Source: Phoronis australis
Taxonomy: Eukaryota; Phoronida; Phoronidae
NCBI GenBank assembly: GCA_002633005.1
Contig: NMRA01000054.1
Coordinates: forward strand, 376,952 to 440,951
Length of the DNA: 64,000 bases
Direction of reading: 5' to 3'
The number at the start of each line of letters is the position of its first letter. Position 1 is the stretch's first letter. The notes beneath the pieces were generated by a model. It saw only the letters and a list, made by a program, of their open reading frames with translations. It had not been told where the DNA came from and ran no database searches. Shown one piece after another: positions 1-12,400 of this stretch. Both the position numbers and the translations under genes were made by a program.

Positions 1-308
1 TAATCGTACGGTGCTTTGTCATTTGTTGGCCTAAGACTAGCCGTTATCCTGCAAGTTAATAATGTTGTTTGATGCATCTTTGGTCCCTCTTCATCATATT
101 TGGACACATTAACCATAGCTTCTACCAAAAATATTTGGAAAAATTGTGTACATTCACAACAATCGTAGAAACCAGTGAAATATAAAAAGGGCAATTTTAG
201 CAATTATTTTTGTGCGAAATTGGTGACATTTTACCTTGAATGCGATTCTAAAAATTGTGTTATCATGCCGATATGATCAAGGTTAATGCATGTCACCTTT
301 GTTCACAG

Positions 309-428
309 GATGCAATAAAGTTTTTGCGCAAGAACTGTAAAGAAATGGTGCCTACTATGGACAGTAACCTGTGCATGAGTCTGCTCAAGCTGCTCGACTG
401 TTTCTTTGCACCGTTCATTCCTAAAGAG
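309..428 (+). CDS. DNAH1: DNAH1 exon 1 of window (AAA2-AAA3 linker)
   Basis: Acceptor gttcacag, donor gtacgt; 120 nt, phase 0 at both ends. It encodes [20 protein letters not shown] and then [20 protein letters not shown], the conserved helical block at the end of AAA2. The exon before it is outside the window; bases 1-308 are intron with nothing else recognisable. Confidence 0.93.
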
Positions 429-3400
429 GTACGTCTGCTCTCCATGCTGCCTGTCATGTGACTCCTGTGTGAAATAACTGTGTGTGTTCGGTACGAGGCT
501 CAGCTGTTCTTTCTGGTAACGAAGTCTTGCTACATCCGTTTCATTGTATTCATTCAGGGTTTGGCTTTTCAAACTCCATAGGGGCAATGAAACAATTATC
601 TTCTAAGCCATGGCCATAGACCCTTTGTTAAGCTGTGTTTGTCTAATGCACAGGCCAACTGGGTCGGGGTTCACAAAGAACTACTTACACTGACCTTACA
701 TGTCAATTTCAGAACTAGGCCTATTTGGTGTGAACACCCCATGATTTGCAACCAGACCCAGAATTCTAAGCCTCTATATAGACTATTTACCACTCCAAGC
801 CCACAATAGTCTTGCATTATATGAGAAGTTCTATGTGAAATGACAAGTACTTGCTGAGGTTGGGTCACAGAGAATAATACCTTCTAGGTTACTTCATCAT
901 AACCATGTCAAAAAGAGTTTTTTATAGAAAAGTTTTTTCAGTTTCCTTTAATTTGGAGGCCATCAAGGGTCATTCAACCGTTATATTTACTTTCGTTGTT
1001 TAGAACATAGTAAGAAATATTTTTCCGTAAATAGTTGTATGCAGGTACATTGCCAATTCAAATAATTTTCTAAAGAAACCATTTTTAACTTAGTGGTTGC
1101 TAGATGTATCAACTAATTGGCCTTATGTTTATTTTTACGTTTCCCTCCATGACTTTGGAAAATTTCTTCAAGTTGATTAGAATTAGCCAGTTTTGTTGAA
1201 AACTCTGTGTGATGGTATTTGTCTCAACTTTCTTGTTGCCATCTTTCTTGCAAAATGATGTCAGGATCGCCTTGAATTTGATGCTAGAAACCTTCGAGCA
1301 TTTCTGTCGTCAGACATTGACGTGAGTGTCCGTCAGCAATAGTAATATCACCGTGGCATGAAACAAAGAAGAATGCAGTTAAATTGCATGGGCATGATCA
1401 CAGCTTTGTAGATACTCCCAAACCCACGACACTGAGAACTATAGGCAGTATTAGTTTGCTGTTACTTCATATGTTCATTGTTGGCAATGTTTAGTCTCAC
1501 GGTAATTATTATTTTCTGGAACAAACATTATCGTCTGCTCTAGTAGCAACAACTGTGTTAGTTGTGTACAGTTTGTTACTGTCACGTATACGAACTTAGG
1601 AAATGTTTGTGTGTCTTACCTCCTACATTATTCAGTTTTCAAGGTGTTTTTGCGGGTGTTTGAATTTGTTTGCTGTGTTTTACTAACTCATTTGATGGAG
1701 TGTGCTGTGTTGTAGTTGTATGAAGCTACTCATCATCTAAATCGGATATCACTGCAACTGCACCAGAATTTTCATTTGAAAGTTGCACGATTACGCTTTA
1801 CTGATTGCTGTCTGAGTTGATGACTTTGTGACATCCAAGTCACCTTCTCATTCATGTGCCAAAAATGAGTTGACCTCAGGTCACAGTTCAAGGCATGTCT
1901 CATTTGAACGAGCTCTTATCAAAAAAGTTCTTTATTACTGAGAAATGAAATTTCACAATAAATTTGAGAAAAGTAACTCTTGAAACTCATTGCATAAGCA
2001 ACATTCCACTGTCATGCGGAAAAGATATTTTGAGGGCTTCATTTTGCTAGCTATTCAATTTGTGTGGTTTGCTTTCACTTATGTTTGTTTTGTTTTGCAC
2101 TAACTCTACGCCCTTCTTATCTGGGCCACAGCGTGAGGTCAAAATTCTAAAGATAGCAGGAAGAGAGCAAGTGGTCACGCTCAACCAGGTACTCGGGATG
2201 GTGAACTTTCTTTTACTCAAGTCTTGGCATATAATTGAACTGATGTTTGCATTTCCTTCTTTTCCAGCTAAGTTAAATTTACATTGATTGTGTGACAGTG
2301 TAATAAAAAAATTTTCTGGCGATGCATCTGATACTTATTGAGTATTGTTTTCTATGTAATAAAATAACCTCCATTGCATCCATTTCATTACATTAACCAA
2401 TGTATTTTCATTGATTTGCCATATTTATGCTGTTTGACTGCAGAAGTTTCTTCAATCTGTCTTCATCGTCAACGATACAGGTTTTTGTACCAAATTTTGA
2501 GTATTTCCAATGGGTTAGTTCAGAGAGCTCAAAGAAACATTTTTATCGTGACAATCTTAATGATGATATTCAGCAATCATGTCACCTAGTGGACAAATTT
2601 TACAAAACTAAACAGCCCCGAGAGCTGTTTTAGAAGTAACACCAGTGATATGCATTTTTGACTCTGTGCGTAGTGTGAATAACATTCAGAATACTTTGGA
2701 CCAGGACAGTAATATGTTACCTTATTCACTTAAGGGAGACCCACCAATCTCCGAGGAACGCTTATCCAGGATACCAGAACTGATTGAGCCGTGGTTCCTG
2801 TTCTCACTGATATGGTCGGTAGGAGCGACGTGTGATAATGATGGCCGCGTCAAATTCAGTGACTGGGTGCGCGAGAAGTCAACTGAGTATGGGGTGAGTC
2901 AAGAAGTTTACTGAAGCTGTATGTTTTATTGTATTAATTGCTTTTCCTGCAGCTTTTGTCACTGAACTTGATGAGAAAAGAGAAAAGGAGTGATTGAGAA
3001 GAAACATGATAAATTGGGAAGTAGGAGGCTGACTACCTTGTTCAGTTGTTTTCAAAACTTGTGCAATGTTGTAATATTTACGGGCACACTTTACGTTACT
3101 CTTGATCATGGTTTGAGTCCCACTGGAACACACTGCTAGAGCTTTGAGTCATGTATACTATTCTGTTTCGAGCTACGATACGATTTGTTGGCTTGTTGGT
3201 CAAATTTGGAAGATTGTATGCTGTCTTTTATAAGCTAGAGAAAGTGTTTTTTTTTTGTCTTTTAATTGTCTCTGAGAAGCCTTCATGGAAGTTTATTTTG
3301 TCTTACCAACAGGTGGAACTACCATTCCCTGATGCTGGTCTGGTGTATGACTATCGACTGGATGATGCTGGAATCAGCAAGACCAAACTGGATGATGATG

Positions 3401-6400
3401 AAGATGAGGAGGAAGAGGGCAAGGCACTGAAAAAGGTGAGTCAGCAAAAGGAACATGTTGAGGGACTGTGCTGCACTCTGGTGGATTTAGGTATCTGTGA
3501 CAGAAGGTAGTCAGTATAGTTCACAGAAGATATGAAGTTATCATAGGTGTCCGTGCTTGTGAATTGGAGATTTAAGGTAATTATGTTATACCTTATCTAC
3601 AGAACTATAGATTTTAACTTGGTAAAAGGGTATATTTTTTGAAAGTAGAAAACCTATGGTCTTTTAAAATTTAGCAAAAAAGAAAGGTACATTTGGTATC
3701 AATAACGTGATCAAATTTCATTTATTTGATACAAATATTCAAGATGATATAATTTCAAAAACGCTGCTTTCTTTTTCTGTATTATTTTGTTTAATTCATT
3801 TTACGCAACTTATGAGTTTTTCATAGAAATCATAAATGTTACATTCTATTTTCTGTTAACACTTCATACAAAAGTGAAGCACTTTAAAGTCAATTTCTAA
3901 CATCGCTTAGAACAGTGCATTAAGCACGGTACCTTCACGTTAGAGTTTCATAGGATTCCAATCAATTGATGTTCCAAAGTTAGCCAAATTTGGACATTTT
4001 TCTAGGAACCTAAATGACTTTAAAAACTATGAAAGACTATAGAGATGTTGTTTGCAGGAAGATGTCTGGTGATAGCCATAGTAACAGACTATGTGTTCTC
4101 ATGTTGTGTGGCATGGTTACCCCTAAGCCATGTTGTAAGGGATGAGTTTGGCAACATTGCTACAACATGCAGTCAGTGTCTCAGGAATTTAAGACTTCTA
4201 TTTACCCATCACTCTTGTTACTTTAGTTTGAAGACTGAAGTGGTTGAGTCTGATCCTGGCCACACATTGTTTAGTGTGAGGTTGTTGATACATAATACAT
4301 TATGTGCAGCTTTTATTGAATTTGTTAATTATAATTAACTAAGTAAGATGATTGACAGGTGAATATTAACTAGATGCGAAAAAAAAAATATAAATCACAA
4401 ATTTTGGAACTTACTGTAAAGAGATTTCGCAACGCTGGGAAAATTATTTTACAATAAGTTACAGAAGTTGTAATTTTTATTTTTTTTCACATCTAGAATT
4501 AAAATATATTTGAAATAAAAGACTTCTTGATATGAGAAATGTGTCCCTAAATTTCTAATTTTTGAAATACTATCTATGACATGTGCATTGTTACAGTATT
4601 ATTTTTCAAGAGCCATTTAGTCCCGAACTGTGTTGTGTCATTTGTCCGTCCAGTGAGTTATAAGGAGCATAACGTGTTATTTGCAGATTTGCTGGCGTAA
4701 CTGGATGCACGGCCTGCCACAGTTCACCATCTCAGCGGACACCAGCTACTCTGACATCATTGTGCCCACGTTGGACACCGTGAGGAATGCCAAGATCCTG
4801 GAGATGTTACTCACTACAAACAAAACTGTAAGTGGACAAGTTCTATGAATAGTGTGCACCTAAAGTTCCCTATCCTGCTCTGATTAGGTCAAGCCAAAAT
4901 TTCAAACTTAAATAAATCACGTTAGTGGTGGTAAATTTAGCTAATGAAGCTATCGATGAGCTTCATTTGATTTTAATGTCGTCTGATATCAAAATGTATC
5001 GTTAACATGCCTTGGATAGTTGCCGCATTCAACGTGAGATCAGTGGTGTCTGAATATGCTGCAGTGAATGACAACATTGAACTTCATTGAAATACTTACC
5101 TTTTCTCGGCAGGCCTTGTGTATTGGTCCCACGGGTACCGGTAAAACACTGGCCGTGGCTGACAAGCTGCTGCGAGGCATGCCAAAGGAATACGTCCCAG
5201 AGTTCATGGTGTTCTCGGCCAAGACCAGTGCCAATCAAACACAGGACTTGATTGATGGCAAGCTGGACAAGAGGTATGTGTTTTTAAATTATTGGACGGT
5301 ACTTCTGAGACACGACAAGACTGATCATCTCTCCTTAGTGTCTATAAATAAGTTGCAGCTCTTGGTATTTTTCTCGTCTGGAATTGCAAGTACAATGTTC
5401 TAAGTAATGGGTGTTTAGCTAATGAAAAGTTTTAGAATAGCTGGCAGGCACGTCACTTCTGAGCAATAACAAATTCCAGCACTTCTGAGGTGAGTCTTGT
5501 GACACTATAAGTAGAGCACTGTATTCATTTTGATACTTGCGTGAAGTTTATAGTGAAAGTTAATATTTCTTGCTTAAAGGTCAGTTTGAATTGTTGTTAA
5601 GATTCTGTTAAGGTCAGTTTTTCAGTGTTTTTAAGTTGGTCATAAATACAGAACACATGAAATGATAAATTTTCTCTGAGATTTTTTACATTCCAATGGG
5701 TAACACAAAGCACAGCTCATGCCTCATATTAGCTAAATCAAAGAGAACTTTGCAATGAAAATTGTATACCTGAAAGAATCATCAATTTTGCAACACTTAA
5801 TTATTCCTTCTGAAATTCTATCGATTTTTTGCACCATTTTGTATCTTGTCAGTTCTTCTCTCTCACTTCCTCGTTCACAGACGTAAGGGTGTGTTTGGCC
5901 CGCCCCTTGGCAAGTACTTTGTGTTCTTTGTGGATGATCTCAACATGCCTGCGCTGGAGGTCTACGGTGCTCAGCCTCCTATTGAGCTGGTTCGTCAGTG
6001 GATGGACTTCAAGGGATGGTACGATCGCAAGGCCATCGGTGAGTTTTCACCGGGGAATTAGCTGTTGTTCTAGACGTTGCTTAGCAGATTATCTTATTGG
6101 CAATGTGTTTGGTCTTACACAGTTGTGATTATGAAAACCCTTAGCTGATGATATCGCAAACACTTTTAAGTGTGGTCATTACACCACGTCACACATCACG
6201 TGACCTAATGAATATAAGTCTGTAAAGATTTCTGCCCCACATTCCACGCCGGTTTTAGAATTACATATTACGTAATTATGTTTATATAGTTGATAATGTT
6301 TTGGGAAGCATTGACTGTCCAAGTGTCAGCATTGAAAGATAACTGTAGCATTTGCTCGGAGAATACGTTAACACAGCAACTTTCAACAGCTTATTGGTTT

Positions 6401-9400
6401 GTTTATGTTATGATGATGCTCTTCAAAATAATGTGAACATTATCCAGTTTTAGTGCGCGTGAACATTATTCAGTTTTAATGCATGTGAACATTAAGGTCT
6501 GTCCTCATTTTAGAACCTTTGTCATAAGTAAGTACTAGTGACATGTTTTCATTTTTGACATATTTAGTTTGTTAATTCTTTCTTAGGCGACTTTCGTAAC
6601 CTCGTTGACGTCAACTTCGTGTGTGCCATGGGCCCACCAGGTGGCGGTAGGAACCCTGTAACGCCACGTCTGCTACGTCATTTCAACTTCCTGTCTTTCA
6701 CTGAGTTGGAGGATTCCAGTAAATTCAAGATCTTCAGCTCTATCCTAAATTCATGGACTGGTGAGTGACGACTTCTTGACTCCTCAGTAGGAAATCTTGC
6801 CACACAGATATTCTGTGATTTCTTAGTTCTATTTAAGGGGATAAGTATGTATGTGAAATACACTTGGCAAGGCTGTTTTGGACTGGCAGGTCGACCTATT
6901 TTGTTTATGCGATGTGTTAAGCAAGACGTTGTGCCTCATTCACAATATATTGGTCGTCTTTGTAGTCTTTGGTGAATACTGCAAAATTATGATTTGTGTA
7001 ATTTTTGTTAGCTGTATCATTTCAAATCAGTTTTATTGATGATTCATTTGCATATTAGCTGTTTTTATTCATAAGCTGGAACAGAACGATGACTGACTAA
7101 ATTCTTGTTAATTACATTGTGGGCGTCTGGTTTGAATCGCACAAGATAGTGCAGTGAACCTTGTATATCGTAACCCAGATATTGTCGATAAATGCTTTGT
7201 ATGGACAGATCCTGAAGATTCGTATGGCACCCACTATAGAGATGGTATGGATTTTTTTATTGTTGATTTGCTTATTTATAGATTGAATTTCAATTTTTGT
7301 TCAGCTTCATTATTGTCTTGATAAAGTACCAGGTGAAGTTGTTTCTTGTCTTGGTTTCCTTATAGTGTCAATTCATGACCTTCTTTTTAGGACGATTGCC
7401 AAACTTGGCAGAACACTGTAAGTTGAATGTGAATGTATGACTGCTAACATTGTATGACACACTACAGTGCAGTGTCTGTGTGCAACCGCAATTTAATGTA
7501 TTAGTAAATGGAGATTGATGCATTGCTGTGATTGACATATCTTGATTTGTTCAATCCTGTGACATCGTACTTACAGGTACATATTATTAACAGTTGTTGG
7601 ATAATAACTCACGGCATGGCCTGTGGCCCACGAGTGATTTAATATAACTTCCGGGTGTTAATATTAAAAGCTTGTGTTAATCATAGCTGTTGCTTGTGAC
7701 ACCATGTTGGACAGGAGTGATGAGAAAAAGCTTTGATGCTGCATGGAGGATGACAATGCGAATAATGTTTTATGAGTGCTTTTGCTTACTAAAAAAATCT
7801 AACCTCGATTAAAAGTTGGTTGCAAGTTAAGCACCACTGTCTGTTTGGTTTGGAGCGAAATGGTCTAGCTGTTGTCGATTCACACAGAAATGTCTCTTAG
7901 GTGCTTGTTTGTTTATGTCGAAAGTTAAAATAGTGGTCGAAAGTGTACAGACCATATTCATAGTTGTGGATGTCGGAATTTTACTTGTATGTTCACTCAT
8001 CACAGCCCAGGAAATTATCATTCATATTACCACGGTCTCTTGAAGCAGTAAATGAATGTCATTCAAATATAGTATGTGATGTCATAATTGGTGCCTTGTC
8101 CAACTGCAAATGTCCCTTATATACTCAAGACCTTAGGCATTCTAAAACATTTTGCATGAGGTCATCGCCTTAAGAAATTACTGAAACATTTGGAATTTGT
8201 TGCTTTTAATACAATGGCAAATGCCAGATCGCCATACTGCGTGAACTACTGGTGAATACATGTGTCAACACATGCGACACTATAAACAACCAAGTTTTGT
8301 TTATCCAGGTCTATGATTTATGTATGATGTTCACTAAACGTTCTTTGTGTTACAGTTAACTGCGATCAAACCACTGTGAACAATTGTTCAGTGCAAGAAT
8401 CGGTCTGTGTAACATCTTCTACGCTTAAGTGTTTTCCATGCCGTCTATACTGTTTGGCTTTATATTTCTCACTGCATTACTAAAATTGTTGACCGTGTTA
8501 CAGTTGACAATGATGAGATCGCTCAACACTGTGAACAGCTGATCAACACATGTATCAATGTGTATAATACCATTACCACCCAACTGCTACCAACACCTGC
8601 CAAGAGTCACTACACGTTCAACTTGAGAGATCTGTCCAAGGTGTTCCAAGGAATGCTTATGGCTCCCATCGATACCCTAAAGGTATTGAGAGTTTTGTTA
8701 GTTTTAAATAAATGAGTGTCACTTAGCTTACACAGGGCTCGATGCTTAGCATAACCTCAACTCGCCAAATGCAACCTGGCAAAATTCCCAGGTCGCCCAA
8801 TGAGAAGTAAGCTTCCCATAACACAAGAAACCTTGTTTGCGGGATAAGAGTGTACTGGCCTTCACAAACAACACTTAGTTGGCAACAGTTGAAAATGAAA
8901 ATATAAGATAACTGAATTGAAAACTGGGTCAACTGGGAGCTCAGGCGGCATTTTGATGATGATTAATTCCTACCTGGGGGCCCAATTTCACAACCTCATA
9001 CCCAGGAGAAGCAAACTATCACAAGACTGTGCATTTGATTGAAAAATACTCTCATTTTCGCTTGACAGAGCTTGGGTGATTTGCTGCGACTTTGGTACCA
9101 CGAGAGTTGTCGTGTGTTCCAAGACCGTCTGGTGAACGAGGAGGATCGCATGTGGTTTGACAACTTGACTCGGCAGAAGATGAAGGAGGACTTCCGTATG
9201 GAGTTCGATGAAGTTGTCACCCTGACTCCCGTGCTCTACGGTGACTTCATGGCTCCCAACATGGACAACAAGATTTATGCTGAGATACAGGATCATGCAA
9301 AGGTAACTGACTAGTTAGTCTGGGGTTGGTAGGATGATGTCATTCTGTATTACCAGTTATGTTCTGGTAATACTAGCGTCACAGTATGTGTTGTTTGGGT

Positions 9401-12400
9401 AGCACCTCATTCATGATATTAGACACTACAGTGTTGCATAGATTTTTTTGTTTCAAGCTAAATTTGCAAACAAGAACTGCTGCTCCTTTGTTACTAAATA
9501 CAACTCCGCTAATGATTATGCCCTGCCTGTGTCCTATTTTTCTTCTTGTTTATTTTTACTTTATGCCTATGCTAGAAGTATTTGATATCTTTTCAAGTCT
9601 TAGTTCCCGATTTTTGCTCTTCCTGTTCACGTTCCCTCTGAGATAAAATCCTTTCTAACACTTTCTGGGCATAACCCTGGTTATTGTACATTATATCTTT
9701 CATAATAAACTTTGAAAATTTTATGTTTGATATGTATAACATGGAGAGTTGTTTATGCCCAGATCAGATGAACAGTTCAATTTGTTTTATCATTACTACA
9801 CCCTGTCTTCTTATATTTTTATTTCGTATCTTTGTAATGACTGTCTTGGGCTGCACCTAGTCCTCAGGGTGATCCATTGACATTTTCCTTCTTTTGCAGA
9901 TGACCAAACAACTGGAGGAGTACTTGGAGGACTACAACCAGGTGAACACAGCACAGATGAGACTGGTGTTGTTCATGGATGCCATGAGACATGTCTGTCG
10001 TGTCACCCGGATTATACGCCAGCCATTGGGTAATGCCCTCCTGTTGGGTATGGGCGGCAGTGGACGTCAGAGTCTCACCAGACTATCTGCACACATGTAG
10101 GTGCCATTTGGAAGTATTGAGCGATAAATGGTCGATATGCAGTGTTACCAGTGCTTTCTCTATGCGTATATTAAGCAGTTTGTGTTCATGTGTTAGCGAA
10201 ATATTAGACAATATATACTCTCTAGTGTATGGACAATTTTGTACTAGAGGTCAGAATAAGCAGATCAGTGTGTGGTGTTTCTGTGTGCATTTTTGAACAA
10301 AGATGTATTTCTGTATTGGACCAGTTGTATGTATGGACATAGTGTGGTAAAGTTCATTTATCACCATTTAACTATTAGGTTGAAACAGTCTAGTAAACAA
10401 GGTTGATGCTGAGTCTTCTCACATTAAGCTCTGTTGACGGTTTGGTCATAACAAACTTTCTCATTTTTTAGAGCCGATTATGAGTGCTTCCAAATCGAGT
10501 TGTCCAAGAACTATGGGTTGACAGAATGGCGTGATGACTTGAAGAATGTGATGATGAAAGCAGGACTAGAGGCGCAGGCAACGGTCTTCTTGTTTAGTGA
10601 CACACAGGTATGCAGCACAGTTTGTGATTCTGGTCACCTGAACAAGGCCTTGTTTTGTGGAGTAATTGTCTCGGCACAATGGAATATATTGTGTTTGTGG
10701 TTTGTTGTTGAGTTTATAATAAAATAGCCGTAACGTATTAACAATAAGCACAAATTTCCTTTAATTCGTAATGCTGAAAGCAACTAAGTTTTGTTAGTAA
10801 TGTAACAATCACTGACAGACTATAAGTCACATTTGATATTTTTTCTTGTGTAGCATGTGTCAGTGTATAGTTTCCAACATGTTATCCAAGTCAGCTGTTA
10901 AAGACTATCTTCAACGATAACACCTGTAAATTTGGTTCCTACAGTATGTTAAGAGCATCGCTCTGAGCCCTCTAGTTCCATAAATTGCCATCTGTAACGA
11001 ACTGTTTGGTGTATTGGCTTGGTTTAGTCTATGTGGCCACGAGAATCACCTTTTAATTCAAACAGCTACAAATAACAACCGCACACTTTGATGTTTTATT
11101 CAGACCCCTATTCAATACAACCTTTTATTGTTTGTGCTGGGATCTTGCGGTGATGCAACATGGCATGAAAAGGCAGCTTCACTTATCATTTGACGGGCTT
11201 ATATTAAAGTGTTTTCTTATTTTACTTAGGCTTTGCTAGGACTATCTGGTTAGCCCAATACATCTAAAATAACAAAATTCCGTTCAAGTTAGGCCTTAAA
11301 CAGTAGCAGTGTGTAGAATTGATACGCAAAAATGTTCTGTACATGCAACAAGAGCAGTGTGCCCTGTGAGGCCATTTCTGTTGTCGCCTCTTTTCCATCA
11401 TTTTCAAAATGTCTTCCTTGATGGCTTTTCACAACGTTTTATTAACAGCCACTGACATGCATTGATTTTGTGATAGACCCCACTTTCATAATTTATTCCG
11501 TTATTATGGCATTGTCGTCTACGAGTTAGCCGTTAAATGTTAATACAGTTTTCTGTGTGGTGATAAACTCTCTTGCCAATACCTGTTTGCTGTTTCCCAC
11601 CAACAGTCACAGTCCAGTTAAATACAAGCTTTGACTAATTGCAGATAAAGTCCGAGTCGTTTCTTGAGGACATCAACAACATTCTGAATGCTGGTGATGT
11701 GCCCAACATTTACAGCTTTGACGAGCTGGACCAGATCTACACGGCCATGAAACCCATCGTGCAGGACGCTGGTCAACAGCCAACTAAGACCAACTTGTTC
11801 TCAGCCTACACCAAGAGAGTCAAGTCGAATCTGCACACAGTCATAACAATGAGGTGAGAGTGATCTTGTGAAACTGGCCATTCACTAGTTTGTTGCTCTT
11901 GTTGAGCACAACAAATTCTTCAATTGTTTTGAGCAAAACTGACCATCAAAGTTGTGTTTTCTGTTGTTCAGAAGTATTTCATGTCTATTTCTATTTGCTT
12001 TTAATTTTCTTATGAAGTTCTGTTCTCTGTAAATCATAAGCTCTATAATCTAGGAATTTGTTGATATTGTCCACTTAAAAGAGATTTGTTGATATTGTCC
12101 ACTTAAAAGAGAGATTTGTTGATATTGTCCACTTAAAAGAGAGATTTGTTGATACTGTCCACTTAAAAGAGAGATTTGTTGATACTGTCCACTTAAAAGA
12201 GAGATTTGTTGATATTGTCCACTTAAAAGAGAGATTTTGTAAAAGCAAAATGTAAATCGACACATAACTGATTATCAGATATTTCTTGAAAATTAATTGT
12301 CTCGCTGTGTATATGTGGGTAAGAAACAGCACTTGACTGCTCCCTGCTTTACCAAAGTAATGACATGCATGTAGCTTTTAATTGGTGGCTGAAAATAAGT

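Larger units (their letters stand above)
429..2734 (+). other. DNAH1 intron with two candidate cassette exons
   Basis: This 2.3-kb intron separates ...FIPKE from [13 protein letters not shown]. From my knowledge of vertebrate DNAH1, these two blocks are directly adjacent in the protein. Two 57-nt exon-like blocks lie inside (listed separately). The rest is AT-rich with no recognised feature. Confidence 0.7.

Noticed and set aside
2443-2482. Third exon-like block ([12 protein letters not shown]) in the first intron
   Set aside because: The donor gttttt is poor and its phase does not keep the dynein frame.
4045-4338. 97-codon + strand frame
   Set aside because: No similarity, no splice signals that fit the dynein phases, and dynein is continuous without it.
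12050-12332. Antisense open frames with [10 protein letters not shown] / [10 protein letters not shown] repeats
   Set aside because: They are translations of the 30-bp minisatellite, kept open only because the unit is a multiple of three.
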